NCBI GenBank assembly: GCA_020431915.1
Contig: JAGQHJ010000010.1
Location: 1 to 47,521, forward strand
From: Cyanobacteria bacterium HKST-UBA04
GTDB lineage: Bacteria; Cyanobacteriota; Vampirovibrionia; Vampirovibrionales; JAGQHJ01
Length of the DNA: 47,521 nucleotides
Direction of reading: 5' to 3'
The translations under genes were made by a program, and so were the position numbers. Below the pieces are notes generated by a model that saw only the letters and a list, made by a program, of their open reading frames with translations, did no database searches and was not told the origin of the DNA. Positions 1 to 7,783 of this stretch are shown in pieces (the first letter of the stretch is position 1; each line of letters opens with the position of its first letter).

Positions 1-169
1 CTTGTCTGAGGCCGGACCCATACACGCCGTTGGCGTTGTTTTGGGCACCGTACTGAGACAACAAGGCCCGCAGAATATTGTAGGCGTTGTTGCTGCCGCC
101 TTGCTGAAGCCCTACGAAATTACGGCCGGTAATGGTATTACGGCCACCAAATTGACTGACAAACGTCAT
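1..169 (-). CDS. Gly/Asn/Gln-rich hypothetical protein, 5' end only (runs off the left edge)
   Basis: The minus strand is open from an ATG at 169 to the window edge, giving 56 codons. The protein begins MTFVSQFGGRNTITGRNF and is rich in Gly, Asn, Gln and Ser, with no signal peptide or membrane segment. A clear AGGAG lies about 10 nt before the ATG, which together with the AT-rich upstream region makes this a real gene start. Composition resembles the N-terminus of the protein at 999-2027 (few charges, many N/Q/G/Y), and the two genes share an 18-bp upstream motif, so they may be co-regulated. The family is not recognised and the C-terminal part is outside the window. Confidence 0.6.
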   Translation of the reverse strand, partial: MTFVSQFGGRNTITGRNFVGLQQGGSNNAYNILRALLSQYGAQNNANGVYGSGLRQ

Positions 170-250
170 GGCACACACACTCCTGATTATGAAAAACTCT
201 GCCTAATCACACACTTTTGTTGAATATCACCAAAAAATAAAGTTATTAAT

Positions 251-268
251 ATAAAAACAGTTATATAG
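251..268 (-). promoter_or_regulatory. Shared 18-bp upstream motif, copy 1
   Basis: The plus strand reads ATAAAAACAGTTATATAG. It matches 16 of 18 bases at 2125-2142, in the same orientation relative to a downstream minus-strand gene for an N/G-rich protein. It ends about 80 nt upstream of the ATG at 169. It could be a promoter element or a regulator site, and the AT-rich setting makes some similarity expected by chance. Confidence 0.35.
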
Positions 269-323
269 CCCCCGTTGCTAGGGTTTATAAAATGCTAAGG
301 TTTTTGGGGAGGGTGGGGAGATC

Positions 324-941
324 CATACTGGTCATTATCGGCTGCGCCGAAGGCTTTTCTTTTTTGATCCTTGCCAGGGGGTTGACTGCCCTTGGCGAAG
401 GCTTAAAGCTTTTTTCTTTGGTAGGGGGCCAGCCCCCTACCAACCCCCGCTGAGGGGAGGGGGGTGTTCGCCGAAGCGCGTGGCTCAGGCAATCCTGCCC
501 TCGCCAACGCCTGCTCGCCATAAAGAGAACCGATTTGTTTCTTGCCTGTTATGGGGTAGGCTCCGCGGCTCGCTGCTGCGGCTCACCCTAGCCGCATCGC
601 TTGGCCGTCCTGGCCAAGCGTGGGCGGCTAGATCCCCCCTCCCCCTCGGCACCCCCTCCCCCAGTTGGCTGTTCGGTGCTACGGAAAACGAAGGAATATT
701 ATCGGTCAACTTTCGCCAAGGGCGAGGGCGGGGTGTGTGGGCTTCGATAGATGGCGGGCGCAACGGAAGGAGGCCAAGCAAATGCTTAACGGCTCTTCGT
801 TTCGCCGACGGCAGGAGGCGCAAACGACTAGAGCCGGTTGTGTATTTGGTGGCCGGGAGTAGGCAGCGCCACGACACAAGAAGCCCACACACCCCAACCT
901 TGGCCCTTGTCATAATCCTGCGTCCCATAATGACCAGTATG
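324..941. repeat. 618-bp non-coding element bounded by perfect 15-bp inverted repeats
   Basis: CATACTGGTCATTAT at 324-338 recurs as its exact reverse complement at 927-941. The interior is GC-rich and has no convincing gene. The open frames inside it lack ribosome sites and have shadow-like composition. It is unusually rich in secondary structure: a 10-bp hairpin at 420-429/432-441; a two-part hairpin at 588-595/624-631 enclosing 598-606/612-620; and an imperfect long-range pairing of about 719-747 with 880-909. It ends two bases before the terminator of the gene at 999-2027. It could be a MITE-like element with terminal inverted repeats, or a large structured RNA closed by a terminal stem. 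I see no target-site duplication that would decide. Confidence 0.5.
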
Positions 942-943
942 TA

Positions 944-977
944 AAAACCGCTCTTGAGCGAACTCAAGAGCGGTTTT
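944..977 (-). terminator. Rho-independent terminator of the 999-2027 gene
   Basis: A perfect 15-bp stem (944-958 with 963-977) closes a loop that reads TTCG on the minus strand, a stable tetraloop. It is followed on that strand by a run of five T. It lies 21 bases beyond the stop codon of the minus-strand gene. The plus strand also ends the stem in TTTT, so it could act in both directions. Confidence 0.9.
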
Positions 978-998
978 AAGGTTGAATAGCCAAACGTT

Positions 999-2027
999 CT
1001 AGAAGTTGGCAAAGCCTTTGTTGAAGTTGGTGTTGCGGTAGGCCGCGCTATCAAAGTTAACAATCATAGCGGGGTTAATCGCGCTGGTCACCAAGCCCCA
1101 GGATTCGGGACCGGAGACCTGAACACCACCGAGGCCAACACTGGCGACACCGCCACTGGGGCCAACGTAGCCGTAGTAGTTACCGAACTCGTTGCGCAAC
1201 ACGGAGGTCACACCACGAAGGCTCGGGTCGGTTTGGGAATTACCCTGGAACAGACCGGCGTTGACACCGTTGGTCAGGTTGGTGAACTGGTTGGCAAACG
1301 GACCGGCGTTTTGGGTGAAGACTTGGCCGGAACCATCCAATACACGGGGCGGAACAGGACCGAACAGCGCAGGGTTGCTGAAGAAGTTCGGGAAGCCACC
1401 GTAATTGGGTTGGCCATAACCACCGCCACCGCCGTAACCGGAGGGCGCACCGTAGCCGCCACCACCGCCGTAACCGGCAGGGGCACCGTAGCCACCGCTA
1501 CCACCGCCGTAACCGGCAGGGGCGCCGTAGCCGCCACCGTAACCACCGCCGCTGTAGGCACCGGGGTTACCGAGGCTGCCGCCGGGGGTACCAAAGATAC
1601 CGCCTGGCTGGTTGCCACCAAAGAAATTGTTCAGGGGGTTGCCCAGAATGCCACCCAGGGCGTTCGGGTCCAGAACGGAACCGGACAGGGGGCTGAACGG
1701 GTTGGTTAACCCGAAGCTTCCGGGCGGAATCCGATCGGTAACTTCCTGACGCGTGGCAAACGGGGTGCCCAGGCCAAGGTTGTTACCAATCGTGGCAGCG
1801 TTAATCACGCTCGGATCGAGTACGGGAATGGACAAGGAAAGACCACTCTGGCCATACTCGGCGGTAAACTGGCCAACGCCTCTTGCAAAGAAGTTGCTGC
1901 CAGGACCATTAAAGGACGTGCTACCTACCGCATAAGGCCCTTGGGCCAAGCTGGCAGGATTCACTAATTGTGCATTTTGATTTCCGTAGAAATTATAGGA
2001 CGGCGCATATTGCCCAACTGAAGACAT
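999..2027 (-). CDS. Gly/Tyr-rich low-complexity hypothetical protein with GYGGG-type repeats
   Basis: This 342-residue protein has an ATG preceded by GGAGA about 9 nt upstream. Residues 1-155 are rich in Asn, Gly, Phe, Pro and Ser. Residues about 155-210 form a run of imperfect repeats of the type GGYGAPAGYGGG. The rest is again Asn/Gly-rich and ends in aromatic-containing GFANF. There is no signal peptide, no transmembrane helix, very few charged residues and no Cys. It is followed by a strong terminator and preceded by about 490 bases without a gene, so it looks monocistronic. Composition suggests a structural, adhesive or surface-exposed polymer, or a disordered assembly protein, but no family is recognised and export is not shown by the sequence. 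Confidence 0.7.
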   Translation of the reverse strand: MSSVGQYAPSYNFYGNQNAQLVNPASLAQGPYAVGSTSFNGPGSNFFARGVGQFTAEYGQSGLSLSIPVLDPSVINAATIGNNLGLGTPFATRQEVTDRIPPGSFGLTNPFSPLSGSVLDPNALGGILGNPLNNFFGGNQPGGIFGTPGGSLGNPGAYSGGGYGGGYGAPAGYGGGSGGYGAPAGYGGGGGYGAPSGYGGGGGYGQPNYGGFPNFFSNPALFGPVPPRVLDGSGQVFTQNAGPFANQFTNLTNGVNAGLFQGNSQTDPSLRGVTSVLRNEFGNYYGYVGPSGGVASVGLGGVQVSGPESWGLVTSAINPAMIVNFDSAAYRNTNFNKGFANF

Positions 2028-2515
2028 CTGTGTTTCTTCTCCAAATCATCTTATTACCATCTAACAAGGGCTAAATATATATCGGGGTTATATATACTTA
2101 TATCGGGTATTCTATTGTATAAGCATAAAAACAATTAAATAGATTCTTGTGACTGTTTTTATAAAATAAACATTAAGAAAGTTAATATTTACCGGTCTGG
2201 CAAGGAAAAAGCGCCTAGGGTAGCGGGACAACCGCCCTTGGGGCCCCTTGCACGCCCTGGTGGTTTTGGTCATACTGAGAGGCAGTCAGCATCGTTCTTT
2301 ACCGGCGCACCTATTGATACCCACTTTGATGCCCACTAGACACCCCCCTACCCCTTTTGGTAGGCTGTAGGACTGTCTTTCCCAACGCGTCGGCGTGTCC
2401 ACGTCCCCTTTCAGGCAAACTGCCCGCTAGCGTTTATTGGCTTTGTTTTTAACGGCTACCTGCGCCTTTTTAGTGGCCCGGCAGCCCTTCCTCAGAATCA
2501 GGAGATACCAACACT
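2028..2515. other. Intergenic region between two divergent genes (488 bp)
   Basis: The left part (about 2040-2200) is strongly AT-rich and must carry the promoter of the minus-strand gene. It includes the motif at 2125-2142 and the repeated words TATATCGGGG and TATATCGGGT. The right part is GC-rich and forms the leader of rplS. It contains a small hairpin, CCTACC/GGTAGG at 2347-2364. I do not recognise a known ribosomal-protein leader RNA, and no tRNA or other RNA gene is visible. Confidence 0.4.
2125..2142 (-). promoter_or_regulatory. Shared 18-bp upstream motif, copy 2
   Basis: The plus strand reads ATAAAAACAATTAAATAG, differing from 251-268 at two positions. It ends about 97 nt upstream of the ATG at 2027. 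The same orientation and similar distance to two compositionally alike genes suggest a common regulatory element. Confidence 0.35.
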
Positions 2516-3106
2516 ATGTCCCGCCAGATTATCGACGAAGTCGAACAAAAGTATTTAAAAGCCAAGGTACCCACCGTTTACCCTGGTGACACGGTTCGCG
2601 TGAAGCTGCGCATTAAGGAAGGCACCAAAGAACGGGTACAGGCCTTCGAAGGCGTGGTCATCAAGCTGCAGGGCTCCGGCACCAGCAAAACCATGACCGT
2701 CCGCCGGGTGTTTCAAGGTATTGGCGTAGAACGGGTTTTCCTGATCAACTCGCCGTTGGTCGAAAGCATCAAGGTCATGCGCCGGGGTGTGGTTCGTCGC
2801 AGCAAGCTGTACTACCTGCGCCAGCGCAGCGGCAAGAGCGCCCGTATTCAAGAAAAAGTGGGTGCCGCTTTGGGTAAAATCCAAGGCAAGGAAGATGCCC
2901 GCATGAGCAAGATTGAAGCCGAAGAGCAAGCCTTGATGGAAGCCGAGCAAAAAGCGGCCGCCCAAGCCCTGGCTGCCGAAGAAGCCACCAAGAAGGCCGA
3001 AGAGGAAGCTGCTGCCAAGGCTGCTGAAGCCGCGGCCGCCGAGGAAGCCCCCAAGGCTGAAGCCCCGGCTGAAGAAGAAACCGCCGAAGACAAACCGGCT
3101 GAATAG
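2516..3106 (+). CDS. rplS: 50S ribosomal protein L19 with a long acidic/Ala-rich C-terminal tail
   Basis: L19 sits at the 30S-50S interface of the ribosome. Residues 1 to about 118 are a standard L19: PGDTVRVKLRIKEG, RVQAFEGVVI, TVRRVFQGIGVERVF and RRGVVRRSKLYYLR. The usual protein ends there (about 115-120 residues). This one continues for roughly 78 residues made almost only of Ala, Glu and Lys, ending in AEEETAEDKPAE, likely a charged helix or disordered tail. AGGAG about 11 nt upstream supports the ATG. rbgA follows 8 bases after the stop. In Firmicutes rplS is followed by ylqF (rbgA) and rnhB, and the same order is seen here with one insertion. Confidence 0.95.
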   Translation: MSRQIIDEVEQKYLKAKVPTVYPGDTVRVKLRIKEGTKERVQAFEGVVIKLQGSGTSKTMTVRRVFQGIGVERVFLINSPLVESIKVMRRGVVRRSKLYYLRQRSGKSARIQEKVGAALGKIQGKEDARMSKIEAEEQALMEAEQKAAAQALAAEEATKKAEEEAAAKAAEAAAAEEAPKAEAPAEEETAEDKPAE

Positions 3107-3114
3107 GGCACGCT

Positions 3115-4032
3115 GTGTGCGCTGCTTCCAAATCGCCTGCCTCAACGGAACCATCTGTTGAGGTCTTGAAGGGTACCATTCAGTGGTATCCCGGTCACAT
3201 TGCCAAGGTCGAGCGTGAGCTGAAAGATCGCCTGGCCCATGTCGACGTGATACTGAACGTGCTTGATGCCCGGCTGCCACAAACCACGTTTAACCAACGC
3301 GTGGTGGCCCAGCTTAGCCCCAACAAGCCGATGGTGCTGCTGCTCAACAAGGCCGACCTGGCCGACCCGGCCCAAACCAACCTGTGGGTTAGCCAGTTGG
3401 AAACCAATGAACGGTACACCCTGGTTGTACCGGTTACGGCCACCAGCCCCAAGGCCCGACAACGCATTATTAAAGCCATACTTGACGGCGCCAAGCCCTT
3501 ACTCGACAAGCTGGTCGCCAAGGGCTTACGTCGCCGTCCTGTCCGGGCCGCCTTGATTGGCATGCCCAACGTGGGCAAAAGTACCCTGATTAACATGCTG
3601 GTGGGCAAGAAAAAAACCCAAACCGGTCACCGCGCCGGAGTAACCCGCGGGCAGCAGTGGGTAAGCCTGCACAAGGACATCCAGCTGTTGGATCTACCGG
3701 GCCTGATTCCCCCGCAGCTTGAAAGCCCCGAAGCCGGATTAAAGCTGGCCAGTGTCTTTAGCGTGGGTGACGCTGCCTTTGACGAAGAAACCGTGGCCCA
3801 GTACTTGATTGGCAAGGTCGAGGCCCTGTACCCCGGCCGACTGCACCGCGTTTACGAGGTACCCGAGGCCACCGAACTGGCCCTGAAAACATTGGCCGAG
3901 CAACGCAACCTGCTGATGGCCGGCGGGGTGCCCGACACGAAACGCATGGCCCAAATGCTGCTCAAAGACTTTCGCCTCAACCGCTGGGGTGGAGTAACCT
4001 TGGAACATACAAACGAACCGGTTGTCTCATGA
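3115..4032 (+). CDS. rbgA: Ribosome biogenesis GTPase (YlqF/RbgA)
   Basis: This is a circularly permuted GTPase that helps complete the 50S subunit. The G-motif order shows the permutation: G4 NKAD at residues 78-81, then G1 GMPNVGKS at 149-156, the G2 Thr near 177 and G3 DLPG at 193-196. The usual G3 is DTPG, so Thr is replaced by Leu. The typical N-terminal box IQWYPGH lies at 22-28, with WYPGH in place of the common WFPGH. Length (305) is normal. The start used is a GTG with only a weak ribosome site. A TTG nearer the IQWYPGH box (3164) is possible but its GAGG is too close. Its stop overlaps the next start as ATGA, so the channel gene is probably translationally coupled. Confidence 0.9.
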   Translation: MCAASKSPASTEPSVEVLKGTIQWYPGHIAKVERELKDRLAHVDVILNVLDARLPQTTFNQRVVAQLSPNKPMVLLLNKADLADPAQTNLWVSQLETNERYTLVVPVTATSPKARQRIIKAILDGAKPLLDKLVAKGLRRRPVRAALIGMPNVGKSTLINMLVGKKKTQTGHRAGVTRGQQWVSLHKDIQLLDLPGLIPPQLESPEAGLKLASVFSVGDAAFDEETVAQYLIGKVEALYPGRLHRVYEVPEATELALKTLAEQRNLLMAGGVPDTKRMAQMLLKDFRLNRWGGVTLEHTNEPVVS

Positions 4033-4709
4033 AAAACCCTGTCCAACACTTCGACGACTTGAAACACCACTACCGCTCGCACCGGTTTATTGTGCTGCTG
4101 GCCGGGCTTATTTTTATCCTGCTGGCCCAACCCATCAGCGAACTGATGGGTCAACACGGTGTGCTGATCCAGGTATTGTACATCCTGCTGATTTTTCTGA
4201 CGGTCTATGGCCTCAGCGACAACAAGCAACACATGCTGCTGGGCCTCGTTCTGGGCATACCCAGCTTAACCCTAAACATTATTGGCATGGCATGGCCCAG
4301 CGCCACAATCGACGTCTGGAACATCGGCCTGCTGATCCTGTTCAATTTGTATGTCATCGCCCAGTTGTTCCAGCGGGTGCTGCTGCACACGCGGGCGGTG
4401 AGCATGGATGTGCTCAACGGCGTGGCCAGCATTTACCTGCTCATGGGTATTACCTGGGCCCTGTTGTATATGTTTATCGAAGTCATGCAACCGGGCTCCA
4501 TTGGCTTTAGCAACAGCAAGGACGCCATTGTAAGCTGGAGCACCATGATTTATTACAGCTTTACGGCCCTGACCACCCTGGGTTTTGGCGATGTGGTACC
4601 GCAAAATGCACTGACCCGGATCCTGGCCGTCATTGAAGCCTCCATTGGGGTGCTGTACCTGGCCATCACCATTGCCCGTCTCGACAAGCTTTACGATCGG
4701 CGATCTTAA
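4029..4709 (+). CDS. Two-pore-helix type potassium channel protein
   Basis: This 226-residue membrane protein has hydrophobic segments at about 20-34, 45-62, 69-88, 96-115, 130-151 and 195-216. Between the last two lies a pore helix and the selectivity filter TLGFGD (183-188), the GFG variant of the K+-channel signature TVGYGD. No RCK/TrkA regulatory domain follows; the protein ends in a short basic tail. The number of helices before the pore resembles voltage-gated-like (six-helix) channels, but I see no clear Arg-repeat S4 helix. The gene overlaps rbgA by 4 bases and lies between rbgA and rnhB, so it travels with translation genes. The ion and physiological role are inferred from the filter only. 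Confidence 0.85.
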   Translation: MKNPVQHFDDLKHHYRSHRFIVLLAGLIFILLAQPISELMGQHGVLIQVLYILLIFLTVYGLSDNKQHMLLGLVLGIPSLTLNIIGMAWPSATIDVWNIGLLILFNLYVIAQLFQRVLLHTRAVSMDVLNGVASIYLLMGITWALLYMFIEVMQPGSIGFSNSKDAIVSWSTMIYYSFTALTTLGFGDVVPQNALTRILAVIEASIGVLYLAITIARLDKLYDRRS

Positions 4710-4784
4710 ATCATGTAAAATACGGGTTATTGATGGGATGTTACTGAACAAAACCTTGAAACAAAACGAGAGAGTACCAACCGG

Positions 4785-5528
4785 TTGGCCAAGCCCCCTT
4801 CACCCAAAGCACAAAAACATGCACAGCGCTGGCAGCGGCTGCGGCAGTTTGACACCGACAAACTTGCCGACGTGGTTGGCCATATCGGCCAGCCGCTTAA
4901 GGGGGTAATCGGCGTGGATGAAGTAGGCCGGGGTAGCCTGGTAGGACCAGTGGTGGCTGCTGCCGTCTGCCTGCCCCACACCCTCTGTGCTACTGAGCAC
5001 GACTGGCTACTGGCCATTGACGACAGCAAAGCCAGCCACCTGAACCGAGCCAAGCGGCTCCGGCTGAAGGACGCCATACAGGCCCATGGGTTGTGGGGCC
5101 TGGGGCAGGCGTCGGTGGAGGAGATTGCCCACCTCAACATCGTCAATGCTTCGCTGCTGGCAGGCCACCGTGCCTTGGCTGCCCTGGCCCAACAGTTTGA
5201 CTGCGACCTAACACATTACTTAACTCTGATGGACGGGCGACATCGTATCCCGCAACACAACGCCCCGCAACTGTCGCAAATAAAAGGCGATGCCCATTCG
5301 GCCGCCATTGCAGCCGCCTCCATTGTGGCCAAGGCCGAACGTGATGCCATGATCGACACCGCCGCCCTGCAGTACCCCGGCTACGGCTGGGAGCAGAATG
5401 CCGGGTACCCCACCCCGGCCCACCAAAAAGCCATTGCCCAGTTGGGCGTTACCCCCATGCACCGGCACAGCTACAAAACCGTACAGGCCGCCTGCCAGGC
5501 CGAAGCCGTGCAGCAAACGCTTTCATAA
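4785..5528 (+). CDS. rnhB: Ribonuclease HII
   Basis: The enzyme cuts the RNA strand of RNA-DNA hybrids and removes misincorporated ribonucleotides from DNA. The conserved GVDEVGRGSLVGPVVAAAV gives catalytic Asp45 and Glu46. DSKASH follows, and LMDG and KGDAHSAAIAAASIVAK provide Asp150 and Asp169, completing the DEDD set. The 247 residues are slightly longer than usual because of an N-terminal basic stretch (about 1-38). The start is a TTG; the nearby ATG is out of frame. A GAGAG sequence lies about 11 nt upstream. It is the third member of the rplS-rbgA-rnhB grouping. Confidence 0.93.
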   Translation: MAKPPSPKAQKHAQRWQRLRQFDTDKLADVVGHIGQPLKGVIGVDEVGRGSLVGPVVAAAVCLPHTLCATEHDWLLAIDDSKASHLNRAKRLRLKDAIQAHGLWGLGQASVEEIAHLNIVNASLLAGHRALAALAQQFDCDLTHYLTLMDGRHRIPQHNAPQLSQIKGDAHSAAIAAASIVAKAERDAMIDTAALQYPGYGWEQNAGYPTPAHQKAIAQLGVTPMHRHSYKTVQAACQAEAVQQTLS

Positions 5529-5659
5529 AAATACAATCATAAACATATTTGGAAGCAAGCCGTCACAAAACCCGCCCCACCCCACGTTTATATGGTTAGG
5601 CAGTATTAGTCGTCCATACGAATCCAGTTCATTTCATTTGGGAAGGGAAATCAGTCACC

Positions 5660-5887
5660 ATGGGGGTACCCAGCGTTACAACCGGCCATGCACCGCAGGC
5701 CACCAAAGCCGGCGTTGCCGCAGCCTTGCAGGGCATCCGAAACCAAATCAACGGTCTGGATCCGGCCGAGCGAAAGGCCCAGAACCAGTATGCCGATTTG
5801 TTGCGCCAGGCCAACGAGCAACCGGCCCAGGATCCCTTCAATCCGTTCCCGAACCTGATTCCGGGCTTGCCCACACCAAACAGCTAG
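5660..5887 (+). CDS. Small hypothetical protein (75 aa)
   Basis: The open frame starts at ATG with a GGAAGGGA sequence about 11 nt upstream. The product begins MGVPSVTTGHAPQATKAG, has a short amphipathic region (GIRNQINGLDPAERKAQNQYADLL) and ends Pro/Phe/Asn-rich (PFNPFPNLIPGLPTPNS). There is no signal peptide, membrane segment or Cys. It stands alone between rnhB and deoC behind an AT-richer stretch (about 5525-5640) that could hold a promoter. The family is not recognised. Reality is supported by the ribosome site and coding-like third-position GC. Confidence 0.5.
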   Translation: MGVPSVTTGHAPQATKAGVAAALQGIRNQINGLDPAERKAQNQYADLLRQANEQPAQDPFNPFPNLIPGLPTPNS

Positions 5888-5996
5888 GGTTGCTCGAATC
5901 CCTTCGCCAATTCGAAAACATTCGGGCATGGGATGTTGGCCATTGGGCCATGTGGTATGGTTAGGCGTGAGTTCCGTTGACGGGGATAACGACCCG

Positions 5997-6791
5997 ATGA
6001 ATGCAATGAATACGATGACGCTTGCCGCGTGTCTTGATGCCACCAAATTGACCTTTAGCGACGACGAAGACGGCTACGAGGTAATTAAGCAACTGTGTGC
6101 CGATGCCGTGGAATACGGCTACCGCGCCGTGTGCGTGCCACCGGATTACGTGGGACTGGCACGATCGTTTCTGACCGAGTTTAACGAAGGGCGTCCTCAG
6201 CCCGGCCCGTTGATTGCCACGGTTATCGGCTTTCCCTTTGACAAGCGTCCCCTTGAAAACGAGCAACAACAGCCTTCGGTGGGCAACGTGCCCGTGGCCG
6301 AAAAAATCGCCACCATTGAGCAGGTACTGATGGTCAACGGACAAAAAGGTGCCGATGAATTGGATGTGGTAATGAACGTGGCCGACTTCAAAGCCACGCA
6401 GGCCCTCGATGAGCTGGACGCCCTGAAAAACGCCGCCGGCCTGACACCCATCAAACTCATTATTGAAGTCGACCTGCTCCGGGACGAGGAAATTAGCTGG
6501 GTCACCCATTTATGTTGCGAAGCAGGTATTGCCTTTGTCAAAACGTCCACCGGTATGGTGGCCGGGGGGCAAGGTGCAACCCGCCAAACCGTCATGCAGA
6601 TTCGCGATGCCATTGACAGCTACCCGCGCATGGTCAAACCTGGTATCAAGGCCAGCGGCGGAATTAAAACCGCCGAGCAAGCCCAGGCCCTGCTGGATGC
6701 CGGTGCATCAGTGCTGGGCACCAGTTCGCCCAAAGCGCTGCTGGGCCTGGAATATTCCTCGACCTCCTCAACCACCGCCTCGGCGTATTAA
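5997..6791 (+). CDS. deoC: Deoxyribose-phosphate aldolase
   Basis: DeoC splits 2-deoxyribose 5-phosphate into glyceraldehyde 3-phosphate and acetaldehyde. The TIM-barrel motifs are present: GADELDVVMNV (Asp123), FVKTSTG with the Schiff-base Lys182, and IKASGGIKT with Lys218. I start at the ATG at 5997 because GGGGA lies about 10 nt upstream and the conserved N-terminus (MTLAACLDATKLTF) follows directly; the frame is open further up to an ATG at 5928 but those residues look non-coding. Length is 264 residues. An insert-like stretch around 85-103 (NEQQQPSVGNVPV) is longer than in the usual enzyme. Its stop overlaps the stop of the convergent metF by four bases. Confidence 0.93.
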   Translation: MNAMNTMTLAACLDATKLTFSDDEDGYEVIKQLCADAVEYGYRAVCVPPDYVGLARSFLTEFNEGRPQPGPLIATVIGFPFDKRPLENEQQQPSVGNVPVAEKIATIEQVLMVNGQKGADELDVVMNVADFKATQALDELDALKNAAGLTPIKLIIEVDLLRDEEISWVTHLCCEAGIAFVKTSTGMVAGGQGATRQTVMQIRDAIDSYPRMVKPGIKASGGIKTAEQAQALLDAGASVLGTSSPKALLGLEYSSTSSTTASAY

Positions 6792-7783
6792 CGCTTAAAC
6801 ACCTGCTGACGGTGGCATGTTTCCATCAGCACCGGTGCCGATTTTTCCATGCCCACGGGCATGATATGGAAGCCATCGACATAGGGGGCAAACGTGGCCA
6901 TCAAATCGGCACAATAGGTAATAGCCTCCTGCTTCGGGTCGGCGCTCTTCTCAAGCTTCTCAATAAAGCGATCGGGGATTTCGATGCCCACGATGTTCTT
7001 GTTCATAAACCGGGCAAACTCAGCCGATTTGGGCGGAATAATACCAATGAGCAGTTTGGGTACGGCCACCCCTTCCTTGTCGGCTAGGTGGGTAATAAGT
7101 TCCAGGGTGTGCTTGACCGGTGTCAGGTCGTAGACCGGCTGGGTCTGGAAAAACTGCACCTGTTTGGCAATCTTGGCCTGAATGCGGGTAATCTGGGCCT
7201 GGCGCGACATGCGGTGCGGGTTGAGGGCAGCCCCGTAGGTAAAGCGGGTGCCCCCCTTCGGCAGGGTCTTGCCGGTGGCATCCAAATCCTGGTTCATCTC
7301 GCGAATCATGTCAATCAACCGCAGGCTGTCGAGGTGGCTGACGGCCTTGGCCACGTGGGCATGATCGCCAATCTGCACCGGGTCGCCCGTCAGCGGCAAA
7401 ATGGTGCGAATCCCCATAGCCCACGCCCCCAACACGTCCCCCTGCAGGGCCAAGAGGTTGCGATCGCGGGTGGTCAACTGCCACACGGCCTCTATGTTCA
7501 ATTCGTCCTGAATGAGTTTGCTGGCCGCCAACGATGACATTTTAAGGATGGCCCGCTGGCAGTCGGGCACGTTAATGGCATCAACCAACCCCGCCAACGG
7601 CTTGATCCGGGCCAGGAAGGCTGCGGCATCGCTGCCCTTGGGCGGCGAAATCTCGAGCGTCAGGGCATGGGTGTTTGTGTCGGCCAGGCGTTGGGCAAAG
7701 GTAGGGCCCGCCACCGAAGGCGGTGGCTGTGTGCTGGGGGGCATATCCTTGTCGGCCGTACTGCCTACAGTTTGTTGAGCCAT
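6788..7783 (-). CDS. metF: Methylenetetrahydrofolate reductase family protein
   Basis: MetF-type flavoproteins reduce 5,10-methylene- to 5-methyl-THF for methionine synthesis. The barrel motifs are visible: ALTLEISPPKGSD with the Glu of strand 1, LTGDP (usually LRGDPP), KQVQFFQTQPVYD (the AD-FLITQ position) and LIGIIPPKS. A Pro/Thr-rich N-terminal tail of about 30 residues precedes the barrel, total 331. The gene starts 19 bases inside the end of csaB, suggesting coupled translation, and is the last gene of the rfbB-rfbD-csaB-metF run. The relation to glyA, ahcY and the cystathionine synthase elsewhere in the window is metabolic. The divergence from canonical MetF leaves the exact electron donor open. 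Confidence 0.82.
   Translation of the reverse strand: MAQQTVGSTADKDMPPSTQPPPSVAGPTFAQRLADTNTHALTLEISPPKGSDAAAFLARIKPLAGLVDAINVPDCQRAILKMSSLAASKLIQDELNIEAVWQLTTRDRNLLALQGDVLGAWAMGIRTILPLTGDPVQIGDHAHVAKAVSHLDSLRLIDMIREMNQDLDATGKTLPKGGTRFTYGAALNPHRMSRQAQITRIQAKIAKQVQFFQTQPVYDLTPVKHTLELITHLADKEGVAVPKLLIGIIPPKSAEFARFMNKNIVGIEIPDRFIEKLEKSADPKQEAITYCADLMATFAPYVDGFHIMPVGMEKSAPVLMETCHRQQVFKR

Noticed and set aside
2-223. Plus-strand frame of 73 codons at the left edge
   Set aside because: Antisense to the partial minus-strand gene, which has a good ribosome site.
480-1063. Open frames of 60-190 codons on both strands inside the inverted-repeat element
   Set aside because: They overlap each other on both strands, lack ribosome sites and have Arg/Pro-rich shadow composition; the region is better described as non-coding.
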